The notes under the pieces were generated by a model, which was given only the letters and a program-made list of their open reading frames with translations, was not told where the DNA came from and did not search any database. Positions 1 through 6,062 of a stretch of DNA of 11,352 nucleotides are shown one piece after another; within the stretch, counting starts at the first letter, position 1, and the number at the start of each line of letters is the position of its first letter. Source of the stretch: Candidatus Poribacteria bacterium. Lineage in GTDB: Bacteria; Poribacteria; WGA-4E; WGA-3G. The position numbers and the translations under genes are program-made. The stretch is taken from positions 1 to 11,352 of the forward strand of contig VXXH01000768.1 of NCBI GenBank assembly GCA_009835515.1. Reading direction: 5' to 3'.

Positions 1-1188
1 GTTTTTATTGCGCTTGCATCCATAAATGGGTGTGACGGTAGGCTTAAATTTCCGCAGCTAATAATACCCCAGGACGATAATGTCGAACCCCCGCTTGGTG
101 ATTTTCAGACCCCTTTTGAAATGCTACCTTATGATCTGAGTGCCACATTCGCACGCGGTGAGGCGGCATTTATGAAAGTCTTCACAGTAGAAGAAGGCTT
201 AGGACCTATTTTTAATCAGGCGGGATGTGTCAGTTGCCACCCCGGAAATGGTCGCGGTATGCCAGACCTATCGCTCATCCGATTTAGCATGGGACATAAT
301 CTCATACCTGATATGGGGGGTCCCCAGTTTCAAGACAAAGCCATCCCTGGTGTGCCTTACGAGACACTTCCGATGGGTGTGGATAAATCGACACGCCTGC
401 CGCCACCGGTTTTCGGAATGGGACTTATCGAAAATATACCCGTTGAGACTATCTTATCCTACGCCGATGAAGCCGATGCCGATGGCGATGGTATTTCTGG
501 CAGACCGCACTGGGTAGCTGCCCCCGATTTTGTGCCGATTGCGGAGATTGGTGGTGGACCGGCAGAACAACTTGGGAGGTTCGGACGCAAGGCATCCGTC
601 TCGTCATTAGTTCAGCAGACTGCGACAGCATTCCAACAAGACATGGGTGTTACCAACAGTTTTCTACAAGAGGAGCCTTCCGATACAGGTGACACTGTTC
701 TTGACCCAGAGGTTGGAAGTTCAACGGTTATGGATATTGTAGTCTTCATGCGGTTGCTTGCGCCGCCACCCCGTGGTGAGATCACAAAAGAAGTCAAAAG
801 CGGAGATGCGATTTTTAACAGAATTGGGTGTGCTTCTTGCCACGTCCCGACGATGCAGACCGGACCCTCTCCGATTGAGGCTTTGAACAAGGTAGATATC
901 CACGCTTACTCTGATTTCCTTTTGCATGATATGGGTGAGGAATTAGCGGATAACCGTCCTGATGGTGATGCTACCGGGACAGAGTGGCGAACCCCACCGC
1001 TCTGGGGAACGCGATTGGTCGCAGAATTTTTGGGCGGTACACCCTTTTTCCTTCACGATGGTCGCACAACGACGCTTGAAGGTGCCATCCGCGCACACGG
1101 CGGCGAGGCCCAGAACGCAAAGGAAGCGTTCTTCAATCTCTCTGAGGCACAGCAACAGGCAGTTATCGCCTTCCTTGAGTCACTTTAG
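1..1188 (+). CDS. Di-heme oxidoreductase (DHOR/DUF1111, 'thiol oxidoreductase' family), 5' partial, probable lipoprotein
   Basis: The reading frame is open from the first base, so the gene begins upstream of the window; the internal ATG at 121 is not a convincing start. The first visible residues, VFIALASINGC, resemble the end of a type II signal peptide with a lipobox cysteine at bases 31-33, so the mature protein is probably membrane-anchored outside the cytoplasm. Asn at -2 is not a standard lipobox residue. Two c-type heme motifs are visible: CVSCH (226-240) followed by PGNGRG, and CASCH (829-843) followed by VPTMQTG. Between them a DADGDGISGRPH stretch resembles a calcium-binding loop, and near the C-terminus FFLHDGRTTTLEGAIRAHGG is the usual family ending. 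DHOR proteins resemble MauG/di-heme peroxidases and often sit beside iron-uptake proteins, but no imelysin or TonB gene is visible here. The family is secure; substrate and electron partner are unknown. Confidence 0.93.
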   Translation, partial: VFIALASINGCDGRLKFPQLIIPQDDNVEPPLGDFQTPFEMLPYDLSATFARGEAAFMKVFTVEEGLGPIFNQAGCVSCHPGNGRGMPDLSLIRFSMGHNLIPDMGGPQFQDKAIPGVPYETLPMGVDKSTRLPPPVFGMGLIENIPVETILSYADEADADGDGISGRPHWVAAPDFVPIAEIGGGPAEQLGRFGRKASVSSLVQQTATAFQQDMGVTNSFLQEEPSDTGDTVLDPEVGSSTVMDIVVFMRLLAPPPRGEITKEVKSGDAIFNRIGCASCHVPTMQTGPSPIEALNKVDIHAYSDFLLHDMGEELADNRPDGDATGTEWRTPPLWGTRLVAEFLGGTPFFLHDGRTTTLEGAIRAHGGEAQNAKEAFFNLSEAQQQAVIAFLESL

Positions 1189-1247
1189 CGATGATTAGAG
1201 AAGCCCACTCATGACGCAAATGATCAGCAGCATTGGGGGTATATACT

Positions 1248-1598
1248 GTGAAAATCACCGTATCAGAAAAAGAAGAAGTCCTTATTTTTAGGTTGGAGGG
1301 TAGGGTGATTTCCCCAAGTATCAAAAAGGTTTTGGAAACTGTGGAGAAAACACTCACCGGACATGCCTCGTCTCCAAGACTCGTGTTTGACTTTAGAGAA
1401 GTAACTCAGATAGATGGTGCTGGGCTCGGTACGCTCATGGAAATCTATGCTGGGATTCTCCCGCGTGGTGGGAAAATTGCAGCAATTAATATGAACAAAC
1501 ATATCAGAAACGTCATTGTCAGAACGCGAGTAATTGCCATTCTTGAATGTTTTAAAAGTGAAAACGATGCCGTTGCTGCCTTACTACGGCACCGCTAA
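1248..1598 (+). CDS. STAS-domain protein (anti-sigma factor antagonist-like) lacking the phosphorylatable serine
   Basis: This is a single 116-residue STAS domain, the usual length of SpoIIAA-like anti-anti-sigma factors, with the core FDFREVTQIDGAGLGTLMEI followed by the RGGKIAAINMN strand. In SpoIIAA-type proteins the loop after the conserved Asp reads DSSG and the first Ser is phosphorylated by a partner kinase; here the codons read D-G-A-G, so neither Ser is present. The protein may therefore be constitutively active, or it may be a scaffold STAS like those in transporters or sensory complexes. I chose the GTG at 1248 because a GGGGG tract lies 8 nt upstream; an in-frame TTG at 1233 would place that tract inside the gene. 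It starts 59 bp after the di-heme oxidoreductase on the same strand and could be co-transcribed. No partner kinase or sigma factor is in view. Confidence 0.85.
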   Translation: MKITVSEKEEVLIFRLEGRVISPSIKKVLETVEKTLTGHASSPRLVFDFREVTQIDGAGLGTLMEIYAGILPRGGKIAAINMNKHIRNVIVRTRVIAILECFKSENDAVAALLRHR

Positions 1599-1610
1599 TA
1601 AGATTCGGTC

Positions 1611-1645
1611 TAACATTAGCAGCGCGAGGCGCGCTGCTAATGTTA
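1611..1645. terminator. Perfect 16-bp stem, 3-nt loop hairpin between convergent genes
   Basis: TAACATTAGCAGCGCG (1611-1626) is the exact reverse complement of 1630-1645, separated only by AGG. It lies 12 bp after the STAS stop and 26 bp from the dehydratase stop, where a bidirectional terminator is expected. Neither strand has a U-tract directly after the stem (the plus side continues AAAACAG), so it is not a textbook intrinsic terminator. It may instead block RNA decay or be a copy of a dispersed palindromic repeat. Confidence 0.6.
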
Positions 1646-1671
1646 AAAACAGTGGACAATGCTTTATGTCT

Positions 1672-2769
1672 CTAATAATCGGCGATGGAGCCGTCTGCCA
1701 ATCGACTGTTGGGCCAGGTGAAGCGTCTGCCCGCTTCCTGTCCAACTTCTATAACCTTTGCCTCATCCACGACAACACCTAAACCCGGTCCTTCAGGCAG
1801 CGAAACGTAGCCTTCTTCGTCCATCTCCCATGTTTTATGGGCAACTCCCGCTGGAAGCACATTCTCATAGCCTTCGTGGATCAGGAAAAACGGCACGGCA
1901 GCCGATAAATGGAAACTCGCGGTCAGGCCGAGATAGGACATCGTGCAGTGCGGTGCGATCGGTACGTGATGCGCCTCCGCGAGTGCAGCGACCTTCTTAA
2001 CCTGTGTGATGCCTCCGCCGTGTCCACAATCCGGTTGAAGAATATCAATCACCTGCGCTTCAAGGATTTCGCGGACCTCCCATATTGTGCGGTCGCGTTC
2101 TCCAGTCGCCAGCGGCACAGGGACGGATTCTCGGATTTTCCGCATCACCTCAATATTGCCCGGTACCCATGCCTCCTCAAGGAAAAGTAGGTCATCAGGC
2201 TTCAGGTAACTCGCGAATTGTTTGACGATAGGCGGTGGTAAGCAACTATGCGCATCAAACATCACCGCGCCATCGGAACCGACCTTTTCGCGCGCATCAT
2301 GCACGCGTTTAACCATGTCAGCAATCTCATCAGGCGTGCCTGCGAATGGCTTAGAACCTCCGGGACCCGTTTTAATCGCTTTCGGACTCGGATATTTCCA
2401 AATCTTATCACGACAGGGGCCACCAAGTAAACGATACACTGGCACGCCCCAAAGTTTCCCGGCAATATCCCACAAAGCCATATCAATAGCGGAGATGGTA
2501 TGCACCATCAATCCGCCGCCTCGGATATTGCGATGCGCACGAAACAATCGTTGCCAGTGGTGCTCAATCCGCGTTGGGTTTTCGCCGATAATCATTTCGG
2601 ATAAGGATCGTGCCAATTCGCAGGTGACGGTTGTCTCCATATTGTTGATCTCACCCCACCCCGTAACACCCATATTCGTTTCAATCTTGACGTAGGCTTT
2701 CACACCCATTGGAAAAGCCTCAAGGTTTGTCACCCGAATCTGGGAACCTTTATCTTCATAATCTGCCAT
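1672..2769 (-). CDS. Mandelate racemase/muconate lactonizing enzyme family protein, GalD-like acid-sugar dehydratase
   Basis: This enolase-superfamily enzyme has 365 residues and a full-length fold: N-terminal capping domain (about 1-120), then a (beta/alpha)7-beta barrel. The predicted Mg2+ ligands are D172, E198 (in FLEEAW) and E224 (in ATGER); the predicted catalytic dyad is D247 (LQPD) and H274 (APHC). A His two residues after the first ligand (D172-A-H174) is the feature seen in galactonate dehydratases. The spacings of 26, 26, 23 and 27 residues equal those I recall for E. coli D-galactonate dehydratase (D183, E209, E235, D258, H285). The enzyme should therefore dehydrate a sugar acid to a 2-keto-3-deoxy acid in the cytoplasm; the exact sugar cannot be read from sequence. 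The ATG at 2769 has a GAGAGGA site 8 nt upstream. It is transcribed divergently from a Gfo/Idh/MocA dehydrogenase, suggesting joint regulation. Confidence 0.92.
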   Translation of the reverse strand: MADYEDKGSQIRVTNLEAFPMGVKAYVKIETNMGVTGWGEINNMETTVTCELARSLSEMIIGENPTRIEHHWQRLFRAHRNIRGGGLMVHTISAIDMALWDIAGKLWGVPVYRLLGGPCRDKIWKYPSPKAIKTGPGGSKPFAGTPDEIADMVKRVHDAREKVGSDGAVMFDAHSCLPPPIVKQFASYLKPDDLLFLEEAWVPGNIEVMRKIRESVPVPLATGERDRTIWEVREILEAQVIDILQPDCGHGGGITQVKKVAALAEAHHVPIAPHCTMSYLGLTASFHLSAAVPFFLIHEGYENVLPAGVAHKTWEMDEEGYVSLPEGPGLGVVVDEAKVIEVGQEAGRRFTWPNSRLADGSIADY

Positions 2770-2841
2770 CTGATAATTCCTCTCTTTTGATGGAGTCTAC
2801 AAGTCTATATCTGCTGTATAGTTTGCAACGTTTCCATAGGT

Positions 2842-2865
2842 TTGTCAAGGAAAACGATTTGACAA
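2842..2865. promoter_or_regulatory. Inverted pair of TTGACA-like -35 elements in the divergent promoter region
   Basis: TTGTCAA (2842-2848) and TTGACAA (2859-2865) are inverted copies separated by 10 bp. The right one is the -35 of the plus-strand promoter; the left one reads TTGACA on the minus strand, toward the dehydratase. On the minus strand the best downstream -10-like sequence, TATACA (2820-2815), lies 22 bp away, too far for a standard sigma70 spacing, so the minus-strand promoter is uncertain. Confidence 0.4.
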
Positions 2866-2888
2866 AAACAATGAAGGAGTGATAAAAT
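2859..2888 (+). promoter_or_regulatory. Sigma70-type promoter for the Gfo/Idh/MocA gene
   Basis: A perfect TTGACA (2859-2864) is followed after 18 bp by TAAAAT (2883-2888, 5/6 match to TATAAT); GATAAA two bases earlier gives a 16-bp spacing. Transcription would begin near 2895 and give a leader of about 54 nt, including the palindrome at 2914-2923 and the ribosome binding site AAGGAG at 2935-2940. Confidence 0.7.
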
Positions 2889-2913
2889 AGTGCAACAGAA
2901 TTTCAAACGGTTG

Positions 2914-2923
2914 GTTTGCAAAC
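2914..2923. promoter_or_regulatory. GTTTGCAAAC palindrome, candidate operator
   Basis: A perfect 10-bp palindrome lies about 20 bp downstream of the predicted transcription start of the dehydrogenase gene, a place where a repressor would block elongation. A near copy, GTTTGCAAC, lies at 2821-2829 between the plus-strand -35 and the dehydratase gene, 93 bp away (close to nine helical turns). This geometry would suit a looping repressor controlling both divergent genes. No regulator gene is present in the window. Confidence 0.35.
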
Positions 2924-2948
2924 TACGCCAAGATAAGGAGACGAACAG

Positions 2949-4013
2949 ATGGCAAATCAGATATATCGCGTCGGAATCATCGGTTGTGGCGGGATGGGCA
3001 GGTCTCACTCCAGGGCATGGGGGAACAATCCGAGAGTAGAAGTCGTCGCAGCGATGGACATCTTTGAAGAAGCAGCGCAACGCGTCTCAGACGAGTACGA
3101 TGTTCCTGCTATCTACACCGACGTTGATGAAATGTTGGGAAAAGAAGATTTGGATATAGTCAGTATCACAACATGGCAAGGACCGCGGGCGGAAGCCACT
3201 GTCACGGCAGCGAAGGCAGGCGTAAAAGGGATTATCGGTGAGAAACCCATGGCTGCCTCACTCGGACAAGCCGACGCTATGCTTGATGCTTGCCAAGAGA
3301 ACGATGTCAAACTTATCATCGGTCACCAAGGCAGATATTCCGCCGCAAATATAGAGGCACGTAGGCTGGTCGCTGCAGGGGCGATTGGTGAACCGACAAC
3401 GCTCCACCACAGTGCGAAAAAACACGCGGGACTGCTTAACACAGGCACGCACGCAATCGACGGTTGGCGATTCACTTTGTCCGACCCTGAAACTTTATGG
3501 GTGATCGGGCAGACATCCCGTACAACTGACCGGTGGGAACGCCGTACGATTTGTGAAGACCTCTGTATGGGGTTAGTCTGCTTTGAAGGCGGGGCACGCG
3601 GTATCTATGAAGGCGACTTGCCAGAACCGCCGGTCTCAATGCCCAAAATTGCTGGCACAGAAGGGCAAATTCGCAACGGACCTGACGGGACACTTCTCCT
3701 CCAAAACGGAGATGCCCAGGGCTGGCAGACCATTACACCGCCACCAGAACCTAAGAACCAGTTTCAGGAACTGATTGAGTGGATCGAGGGCGATATCTCT
3801 GACCATCGCGGCAGTGGCGTGCAAGCGCGTTACACGCTTGAAATCATGTTGGCTATCTACGAATCCTTGCGCATCAAGGATGTCGTCAACATGCCGATGG
3901 AAACGAAAGAATTGCCACTCGAACTCATGGTTAACGATGGCACGCTGCCGGTCTTGGAAGAGGGACGTTACGATCTGCGTACACCGTTTGAGGGACAAAC
4001 GCGGAAGCGGTAA
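2949..4013 (+). CDS. Gfo/Idh/MocA family NAD(P)-dependent oxidoreductase
   Basis: This 354-residue cytoplasmic dehydrogenase has the two-domain layout of the family. The N-terminal Rossmann fold (about 6-125) carries GIIGCGGMG with the dinucleotide motif G12-x-G14-x-x-G17, and E98-K99-P100 is the conserved EKP cofactor/substrate motif. The C-terminal alpha/beta domain contains G166-T-H168-A-I-D171, where His and Asp are the usual catalytic pair. Members oxidise or reduce hydroxyl groups of sugars, inositols and sugar acids; the substrate cannot be assigned here. There is no signal peptide, unlike the Tat-exported relatives. The ATG at 2949 is supported by AAGGAG 8 nt upstream and by a strong promoter. 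Divergence from a sugar-acid dehydratase through about 180 bp suggests both act in one carbohydrate catabolic route. Confidence 0.93.
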   Translation: MANQIYRVGIIGCGGMGRSHSRAWGNNPRVEVVAAMDIFEEAAQRVSDEYDVPAIYTDVDEMLGKEDLDIVSITTWQGPRAEATVTAAKAGVKGIIGEKPMAASLGQADAMLDACQENDVKLIIGHQGRYSAANIEARRLVAAGAIGEPTTLHHSAKKHAGLLNTGTHAIDGWRFTLSDPETLWVIGQTSRTTDRWERRTICEDLCMGLVCFEGGARGIYEGDLPEPPVSMPKIAGTEGQIRNGPDGTLLLQNGDAQGWQTITPPPEPKNQFQELIEWIEGDISDHRGSGVQARYTLEIMLAIYESLRIKDVVNMPMETKELPLELMVNDGTLPVLEEGRYDLRTPFEGQTRKR

Positions 4014-4017
4014 TCTG

Positions 4018-4131
4018 TAGTTTTCAGTTCTCAGTTGTCAGTTATCGGAGCGGATAGTATTTGGTTATTGTAAGGTGTTTTATACAGATTACGCTTTCAA
4101 GGACTGATGACCTTTCCGCTGATAACTGAAA
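4018..4131. repeat. Short interspersed repeat with heptamer ends, copy 1 (MITE-like)
   Basis: The left end consists of tandem heptamers TAGTTTT, CAGTTCT, CAGTTGT, CAGTTAT (4018-4045). The right end holds the inverted form CTGATAACTGAAA (4119-4131). TCAGTTATCGGAGCGGA (4038-4054) pairs with TCCGCTGATAACTGA (4115-4129) apart from a 2-nt bulge, leaving 60 nt between arms. A second copy lies at 9134-9238, with the left TCGGAG block and right CTGATAACTGAAA block at nearly the same distance (68 and 69 nt between them). No ORF or transposase lies inside. It fills the gap between the dehydrogenase and the Rieske gene and may supply folded RNA ends to their transcripts. Confidence 0.6.
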
Positions 4132-4149
4132 TGGGAAAGGAGCGAATGG

Positions 4150-4617
4150 ATGGAGAAGAGGGGTAGACGCTCGTTTTTAGAAATTGCGACTGCGTTTATC
4201 GGTGGAATACTCGGCCTTGCTGCCGGTATTCCGCTTATCGGTTTCGCGATTTCACCGGCTTTCAAAAAAGGCGAATCAAAATGGGTCGATTTAGGTCTCG
4301 CTGACCGACTCAAAAACAGCCGTTTTAAAAAGGTGGACTATACCTTCACGGCAAAAGACGGCTGGGTCAAAGCGACAAAGAAACGTTCCGTCTATGTAAC
4401 CGATACCGGTAACGGAGAGTGGAGTGTCTTTTCGCGAACCTGTTCACATCTCGGTTGCCTCGTCCGGTGGGATGAACAGAAAGAATCGTTTCTCTGTCCC
4501 TGTCACGGCGCGATATTCGATAAGACGGGTGCTGTTATTGCCGGTCCACCACCAGAACCGTTGCGGAAACTCGAAACCAAGGTTGAAGCGGGTATTCTAT
4601 ACGTAAAGGAGACATAG
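4150..4617 (+). CDS. Rieske [2Fe-2S] iron-sulfur protein of a cytochrome bc/b6f-type complex
   Basis: This is a 155-residue Rieske subunit (qcrA/petC type). The N-terminus reads RGRRSFLE, a twin-arginine motif followed by a hydrophobic segment (about 11-36), as expected for a Tat-inserted Rieske protein with an uncleaved membrane anchor. The cluster-binding boxes are C98-S-H100-L-G-C103 and C116-P-C118-H119-G. By family knowledge C98 and C116 bind one iron, H100 and H119 the other, and C103-C118 form the stabilising disulfide; the Pro loop is G132-P-P-P. It accepts electrons from quinol at the Qo site of cytochrome b, encoded 184 bp downstream on the same strand, and passes them to a c-type cytochrome. 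The ATG at 4150 has AAAGGAG (4136-4142) 7 nt upstream; the ATG at 4146 is out of frame. Confidence 0.95.
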   Translation: MEKRGRRSFLEIATAFIGGILGLAAGIPLIGFAISPAFKKGESKWVDLGLADRLKNSRFKKVDYTFTAKDGWVKATKKRSVYVTDTGNGEWSVFSRTCSHLGCLVRWDEQKESFLCPCHGAIFDKTGAVIAGPPPEPLRKLETKVEAGILYVKET

Positions 4618-4801
4618 TTTCTTTTTCACGATTGGATTTTCGCTCCGATTTTTCAGTCCCTTCCCAGTAACGGGTGGGGCCCCTGTCAAAATCGGGTTTC
4701 TGACAAACTTGGAGTCTTTTTTCGCTAATTACCTGAAATGTGGTGGTGTTTGACGAGGTTTTCACGCGTTGACAACCCTGAAACGTTCAAGGGATCGAGG
4801 T
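4618..4801. other. 184-bp spacer between Rieske and cytochrome b genes, with weak hairpin and T-run
   Basis: This gap is long for two subunits of one complex. It contains the palindrome GGGGCCCC (4676-4683), an imperfect hairpin whose arms end in TGTCA (4684-4688) and TGACA (4701-4705), and a T6 run at 4717-4722. The hairpin and T-run are separated by 11 nt, so it is not a classical terminator, but partial attenuation or RNA processing between the two genes is possible. I see no protein-coding gene and no convincing promoter here. Confidence 0.35.
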
Positions 4802-6022
4802 ATGACTATAAAACAATTTCTGAACGAACGTCTCCCGTTAGGGGAGTTCTCCGCACATCTGCGCAAACCGCTGCCGAAACACATCAACCTACTTTTCTCA
4901 CTCGGCAGTTTGGCAATGTTTCTGCTCCTATTGCAAGCAGCGACAGGCGCGTTTCTCGCGTTCTACTATTCGCCTTCACCCGAACACGCGCATAACGCCG
5001 TAACCTATATCAGCACAGAGGTCCCGTTCGGCGCGTTCGTACGCGGTTTGCACCATTGGGGTGCAAGCGCGATGGTCATCATCGTTGTCCTGCATCTGCT
5101 CCGCGTTGTGCTCTACAGTTCATACAAAGCCCCGCGAGAACTGACTTGGATCTTCGGCGTACTTCTTCTGTTGATTGTCCTCGGTTTCGGATTCACAGGC
5201 TACCTGCTTCCGTGGGACGAAAAGGCGTATTGGGCAACAGTTGTGGGTGTGGAAATCGCCAGCACTGCACCCGGATTAGGTGATTTTGTGGCGAAAGTGA
5301 TGCGCGGCGGTGCCGAAATAGGCGCGGTGACGCTGTCGCGGTTTTACGCGCTCCACACAATTTGGCTGCCATGGTTAGCGTTCGGGTTGGTCGGTGTGCA
5401 TCTCTTCTTCGTCAGATATTACGGTTCTTCAGGTACACCAAAAAATACGCCAGAGGAGATGAAAACCGGAAAACCGTTTTATCCGCATCAGGTATTTGAA
5501 GATGTTGTTGGTATGCTGATCCTCTTTGTAATACTCGCTGCCGTTGCGATCTTTGTTCCTGTTCCGCTTGAAGATGTCGCTGACCCGACGAACGCGGATT
5601 ATGATCCGCGTCCTGAGTGGTATTTCCTGTTTCTGTTCCAGCTCCTAAAATACTTCCAAGGTCCCTTTGAAATCATCGGGACGTTTGTGATTCCGACGGT
5701 CGGCATGTTGCTGCTGTTATTCCTTCCGTTTTTAGACAGGAGCGAGCGCGTTGTCCTCTGGAAACGCCCAATTGCCTTGACAGTCACGAGTGTCAGCGTT
5801 ATAGCGATTGTGGTTTTGACGATCCTCGGTGGCGCCTCAAAGAAGCTTGAAACGACAGATGCTGCTGTACAAGAAACCTCACAACCCACTGAGCAAATCC
5901 AAGAGGCAACTACACCGGATACGGAAACAGAAGAAGTTGAAGCAGGTGAAGATGTGTTTGACTTCCAACTAACAGAGGAAGAAATTGAAGGCGCGAAAGA
6001 AGTGGAAGAAGAGCCGCAATAG
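4802..6022 (+). CDS. Cytochrome b, b6 and subunit-IV-like halves fused, with acidic C-terminal tail
   Basis: This is the membrane quinol-oxidising subunit partnering the Rieske protein. With the ATG at 4802 it has 406 residues; AAGGGA lies 7 nt upstream, and the product begins MTIKQFLNERLPL, as expected for the amphipathic N-terminus (a TTG at 4769 is less likely). Heme ligands are H84 and H98 in helix B, H185 and H200 in helix D; the 15-residue spacing in helix D is b6f-like (bc1 has 14). P271-E272-W273-Y274 is the Qo motif of the subunit-IV half. About seven membrane helices are seen (near 29-52, 86-105, 114-134, 187-207, 236-252, 290-310, 325-344). The position aligning with b6 Cys35, which binds heme cn, appears to be S33 (FSLG). 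Residues 350-406 form a tail with 21 Asp/Glu and one Lys, lacking any CxxCH. No cytochrome c1 or f gene follows. Confidence 0.93.
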   Translation: MTIKQFLNERLPLGEFSAHLRKPLPKHINLLFSLGSLAMFLLLLQAATGAFLAFYYSPSPEHAHNAVTYISTEVPFGAFVRGLHHWGASAMVIIVVLHLLRVVLYSSYKAPRELTWIFGVLLLLIVLGFGFTGYLLPWDEKAYWATVVGVEIASTAPGLGDFVAKVMRGGAEIGAVTLSRFYALHTIWLPWLAFGLVGVHLFFVRYYGSSGTPKNTPEEMKTGKPFYPHQVFEDVVGMLILFVILAAVAIFVPVPLEDVADPTNADYDPRPEWYFLFLFQLLKYFQGPFEIIGTFVIPTVGMLLLLFLPFLDRSERVVLWKRPIALTVTSVSVIAIVVLTILGGASKKLETTDAAVQETSQPTEQIQEATTPDTETEEVEAGEDVFDFQLTEEEIEGAKEVEEEPQ

Positions 6023-6062
6023 CCCTCTTGATGCGTCTGTACCTGTTCTGTAAAACGCATAA

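Noticed and set aside
121..123. ATG as start of the di-heme oxidoreductase
   Set aside because: The frame is open back to base 1 and encodes a plausible lipoprotein signal end upstream; the true start is outside the window.
2222..2695. 157-residue open frame on the plus strand
   Set aside because: It lies wholly inside the minus-strand enolase-superfamily gene, whose catalytic residues are all intact; it has no recognisable motif or ribosome binding site.
3636..3998. 120-residue minus-strand open frame
   Set aside because: Antisense shadow of the Gfo/Idh/MocA C-terminal domain without motif or start signals.
4018..4045. Tandem heptamers as a CRISPR array
   Set aside because: The units are 7 bp and contiguous, without spacers, and no cas gene is nearby.
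4061..4086. Promoter (TTGGTT ... TATACA) inside repeat copy 1 driving the Rieske gene
   Set aside because: Spacing is only 14 bp and the -35 match is poor, so the call would rest on the -10 alone.
4535..4765. 76-residue minus-strand open frame spanning the Rieske end and the spacer
   Set aside because: It overlaps the certain Rieske gene and has no recognisable domain; it more likely reflects spacer composition, though a repeat origin for the spacer cannot be excluded.
4769..4801. TTG-initiated extension of cytochrome b
   Set aside because: The extra residues TTLKRSRDRG are not typical of the family and the ATG at 4802 has a suitable AAGGGA site and a family-like N-terminus.
6031..6060. ATGCGT/ACGCAT hairpin between cytochrome b and the methyltransferase
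   Set aside because: Only 6 bp of pairing around an 18-nt loop and no T-run; too weak to call a terminator.
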